From NCBI GenBank assembly GCA_902796905.1, contig CADBQU010000019.1:58576-122575 (forward strand): a DNA stretch of 64,000 bases, read 5' to 3'. The position numbers and the translations under genes were made by a program. The DNA comes from Oscillospiraceae bacterium (GTDB lineage: Bacteria; Bacillota; Clostridia; Oscillospirales; Acutalibacteraceae). This document shows, one piece after another, positions 62,394 to 64,000 of this stretch (positions are counted from its first letter, which is position 1; every line of letters begins with the position of its first letter). Under the pieces are notes generated by a model. The model did not search any database and was not told the DNA's origin. It saw only the letters and a program-made list of their open reading frames with translations.

Positions 62394-63544
62394 TCAGTCT
62401 AAAGCAATAATTGTTATGTTGTAGTTTCTTCCTAAAAAATCGGTATTTAAAAATAACATATTAAAATAAGAAAATTTTAAAGTTATGTTTTCCGTAGCCG
62501 TATATATTTTATTGTATGCAACCGTAAGCCTGTTTTCTAAACCTTTTTTAGGAGAATTTATAAAGGTTTTTGTTGCCATCATTGTTTCCGAAGTATATCC
62601 GTCTGTAAGCGATGCACCGCAAACAACGTCTTCTTTGTTGGCACTTACGGAAACCGTTCCGTTAAATACAACGCTGTACGAACGGCCCTTTGCAAGAGTG
62701 ATTTCGTTTGTTGATTTATTATACGAAATAACATTTCCGGTATTGGCTTTTTCGGTAAAAGAAAGAGCGGAATTCCAACTGTTTTTAAACGATTCTCCGT
62801 AGGCTGCAAAATATCCTTTGCATATTCCGTCTTTACCGTTTATACCGTTTATACCGTTTGTGCCGTTTTTACCGTTTGTTCCGTCTTTACCGTCTTTGCC
62901 TTTAAGTAAAGATAAATCGTAAAGATGGAACCAAATATTATCTTCAACATATTTCCACTGTAAATTGTTTGAATTTATGCAAAACTCGGCAGTTTTGCCG
63001 TTATTCCCGTCTTTGCCGTCGGCACCGTTTGCACCGTTTTACCATCCTTACCCGAAGGTCCGCAAATATCGGAAAGGGCAATAAGATTTTGCCATTATTT
63101 ATCGGCGTTGCGCCACTGTAAAAAATCATTTGATTTCCGAATTTCTACATTGCTGCCGTTAATACCGTCTGTTCCGTTTTTGCCGTTACTTCCTGTAATA
63201 TCCGAAACGGCAACAAGATTATTCCAGTCTTCGTTTAAATAACGCCATTGAATGTAATTACCGTTATTTCTTATTTGAATATTTTTACCGTCTTTACCGT
63301 TAATACCGTTTTTACCGTCGGCACCGTTAGTTCCGTCTTTTCCTACCGCTGAATTGCTTCTTATATCATCAAGCTTAACTAAATTGTGCCAATCGTCATC
63401 GCCGTTTTTCCATTGCACATATTCTCCGTTTATTCTTACTTCCGGTGAGTTTGCGCTTACGGCTTTTTTATTGCCGCAACCCGAAAGTAGTACCGTTAAA
63501 ATAACCAAAAGAACAGATGTAATAATTGTTGAAGTTTTTTTCAT
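62394..63544 (-). pseudogene. Collagen-like lipoprotein broken by a stop and a frameshift
   Basis: The start has a signal peptide and lipobox (VLLSGCGN). Repeats of the type 'VEIR...LQWRN..W.NL' alternate with collagen-like G-x-N/D tracts (GKDGTNGADGKNG). TAA at 63095-63097 stops the frame inside such a unit. Further on an A-run has four A residues (63037-63040) where five would keep the GKNGANGADG frame. Adding one base makes 1152 nt, a whole number of codons, and the frame then runs to the stop at 62394 through a C-terminal beta-rich domain. Collagen-like surface proteins mediate adhesion and biofilm formation. Confidence 0.82.
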
Positions 63545-63593
63545 AAATTACTCCTTATTGTTAAATTTAGAATAAACAAACTGTATAAGAAAT

Positions 63594-63624
63594 AAGTCCC
63601 AAGAACTATTTGTCCTTGGGACTT
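63594..63624 (-). terminator. Terminator after the tRNA-Ser 3' end
   Basis: AAGTCCCAAG/CTTGGGACTT (63594-63624) followed on the minus strand by TTATTTCTTAT. It is the original terminator of the tRNA gene. Confidence 0.8.
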
Positions 63625-63625
63625 C

Positions 63626-63681
63626 TGGCGGAGACGGAGGGATTCGAACCCTCGTCCCTCAAGGGGCATCATGATTTCGAG
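63626..63681 (-). tRNA. 3' half of tRNA-Ser(CGA), attachment site of an integrated element
   Basis: On the minus strand this reads an anticodon loop CTCGAAA, a 3' anticodon stem TCATG, a long class II variable arm (GCCCCTTGAGGGAC), T-arm GAGGG-TTCGAAT-CCCTC, acceptor CGTCTCC, G73 and CCA. G73, the long arm and the CGA anticodon fit serine. Upstream sequence (AAAAA) cannot pair with TCATG and no GGAGACG 5' acceptor is present within the window, so only the 3' half exists. That is the normal trace of integration at the anticodon loop. Confidence 0.82.
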
Positions 63682-63839
63682 TTTTTTAGTCATCGTGTCA
63701 AGACTTGGTCGTTTCATGTCAGTTTCAGGTTGTTTCGCCTGCGACGAAAGCCGCTTAAAATAAGGCTTTTTCAACCCTAAAGCCTTGTTACTACTGCATT
63801 TTTTCAAAGTGGGTTCAAATCGGCATTTTTGCCGATTTT

Positions 63840-63872
63840 GGAGAGAAATCAGGGTAGACAGGAGAGAAATCA
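63840..63872. repeat. Two direct repeats near the element end
   Basis: GGAGAGAAATCA occurs at 63840-63851 and 63861-63872, 21 bp apart (two helical turns). The placement near the end of an integrated element suits arm-type integrase or excisionase sites. Confidence 0.45.
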
Positions 63873-63950
63873 CGAGAGAAGGCAATACAAAAATCCATAC
63901 ACCGCAGAAAGAGCTTCAAACCGACGAAATCTATTTTTGAGGTGTATCAG

Positions 63951-64000
63951 ATGAAGAATTTACCGATTGATTGGAACAGTGTTCCCGATGTGATGAATAA
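63951..64000 (+). CDS. Start of an excisionase/HTH-like gene, cut by the window edge
   Basis: ATG at 63951 behind GAGGTG. Only 16 residues are visible (MKNLPIDWNSVPDVMN). They resemble the start of small helix-turn-helix excisionase-type proteins found next to integrases in clostridial integrative elements. The sequence is too short for proof. Confidence 0.45.
   Translation, partial: MKNLPIDWNSVPDVMN

Larger units (their letters stand above)
63682..64000. mobile_element. Left end of an integrative element in tRNA-Ser(CGA), continues past the window
   Basis: Sequence right of the tRNA fragment loses tRNA pairing at once. The chromosomal 3' half lies to the left, so the inserted element must extend to the right, with the intact tRNA copy at its far end. 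It starts with non-coding DNA that has a hairpin (AAATCGGCA/TGCCGATTT, 63817-63838) and two direct repeats, then the start of an excisionase-like gene. Confidence 0.7.

Noticed and set aside
63626..63885. Full tRNA or tmRNA gene on the minus strand.
   Set aside because: No 5' acceptor strand pairs with CGTCTCC, the 5' anticodon stem is missing, and G73 does not fit tmRNA. Only a tRNA-Ser 3' half is supported.

Overview
The window is low-GC, AT-rich DNA with dense gene packing, frequent TTG starts behind strong Shine-Dalgarno sites, PolC, HrcA/CIRCE, SleB and SigK. It comes from a spore-forming anaerobic Firmicute of the class Clostridia, probably an uncultured gut lineage. The genus cannot be read from the sequence.

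Layout. 1-15 kb: a TrkA-type protein cut by the window edge, then a long housekeeping run (trpS, holB, pyrH, frr, uppS, cdsA, dxr, rseP, ispG, polC) for translation, prenyl/phospholipid synthesis and replication. 15-29 kb: an M23 envelope peptidase, the cortex hydrolase SleB, the hrcA-grpE-dnaK-dnaJ heat-shock group behind a CIRCE operator, small repair and metabolic genes, and a polyprenyl sugar transferase. 29.4-40.2 kb: the late mother-cell sigma factor gene sigK is split into two halves by a 10,148 bp element. 40.4-59.6 kb: rplJ-rplL with an L10 leader, regulators, coaD/rsmD, a foldase lipoprotein, phoH-ybeY-era-yqzL-recO, mutS2, a stomatin-like protein, a surface SGNH protein and a PnuC transporter with an attenuator leader. 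59.7-64 kb: an accessory region with an HNH protein, a broken ATPase, a broken collagen-like lipoprotein, and the left edge of another integrated element in a tRNA-Ser(CGA) gene.

The main finding is the sigK intervening ('skin') element. The two halves rejoin in frame at a shared AATG and restore the canonical residues RCIENEILM. The left-over circle junction would be a perfect inverted repeat, AGTATAGC-TAAT-GCTATACT. A serine recombinase gene ends 25 bp before the right attachment site. The element carries no phage genes. Its cargo is an hfs-like sensory [FeFe]-hydrogenase operon (thioredoxin-like 2Fe-2S protein, PAS-hydrogenase, SpoIIE/PP2C phosphatase, second hydrogenase), a small kinase, and a nucleoside-salvage set (deoD, cdd, pyrimidine phosphorylase). 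All of these would leave the mother-cell chromosome when sigK is repaired.

A second unexplained system is a family of at least twelve intergenic elements of about 65-90 bp. Each has a long closing stem around three short hairpins, so the DNA or RNA can fold as a cloverleaf or four-way junction with almost no unpaired base. Stem sequences differ between copies but stay complementary. A third oddity is a PolC that lacks the proofreading exonuclease domain normally inserted in its PHP domain.
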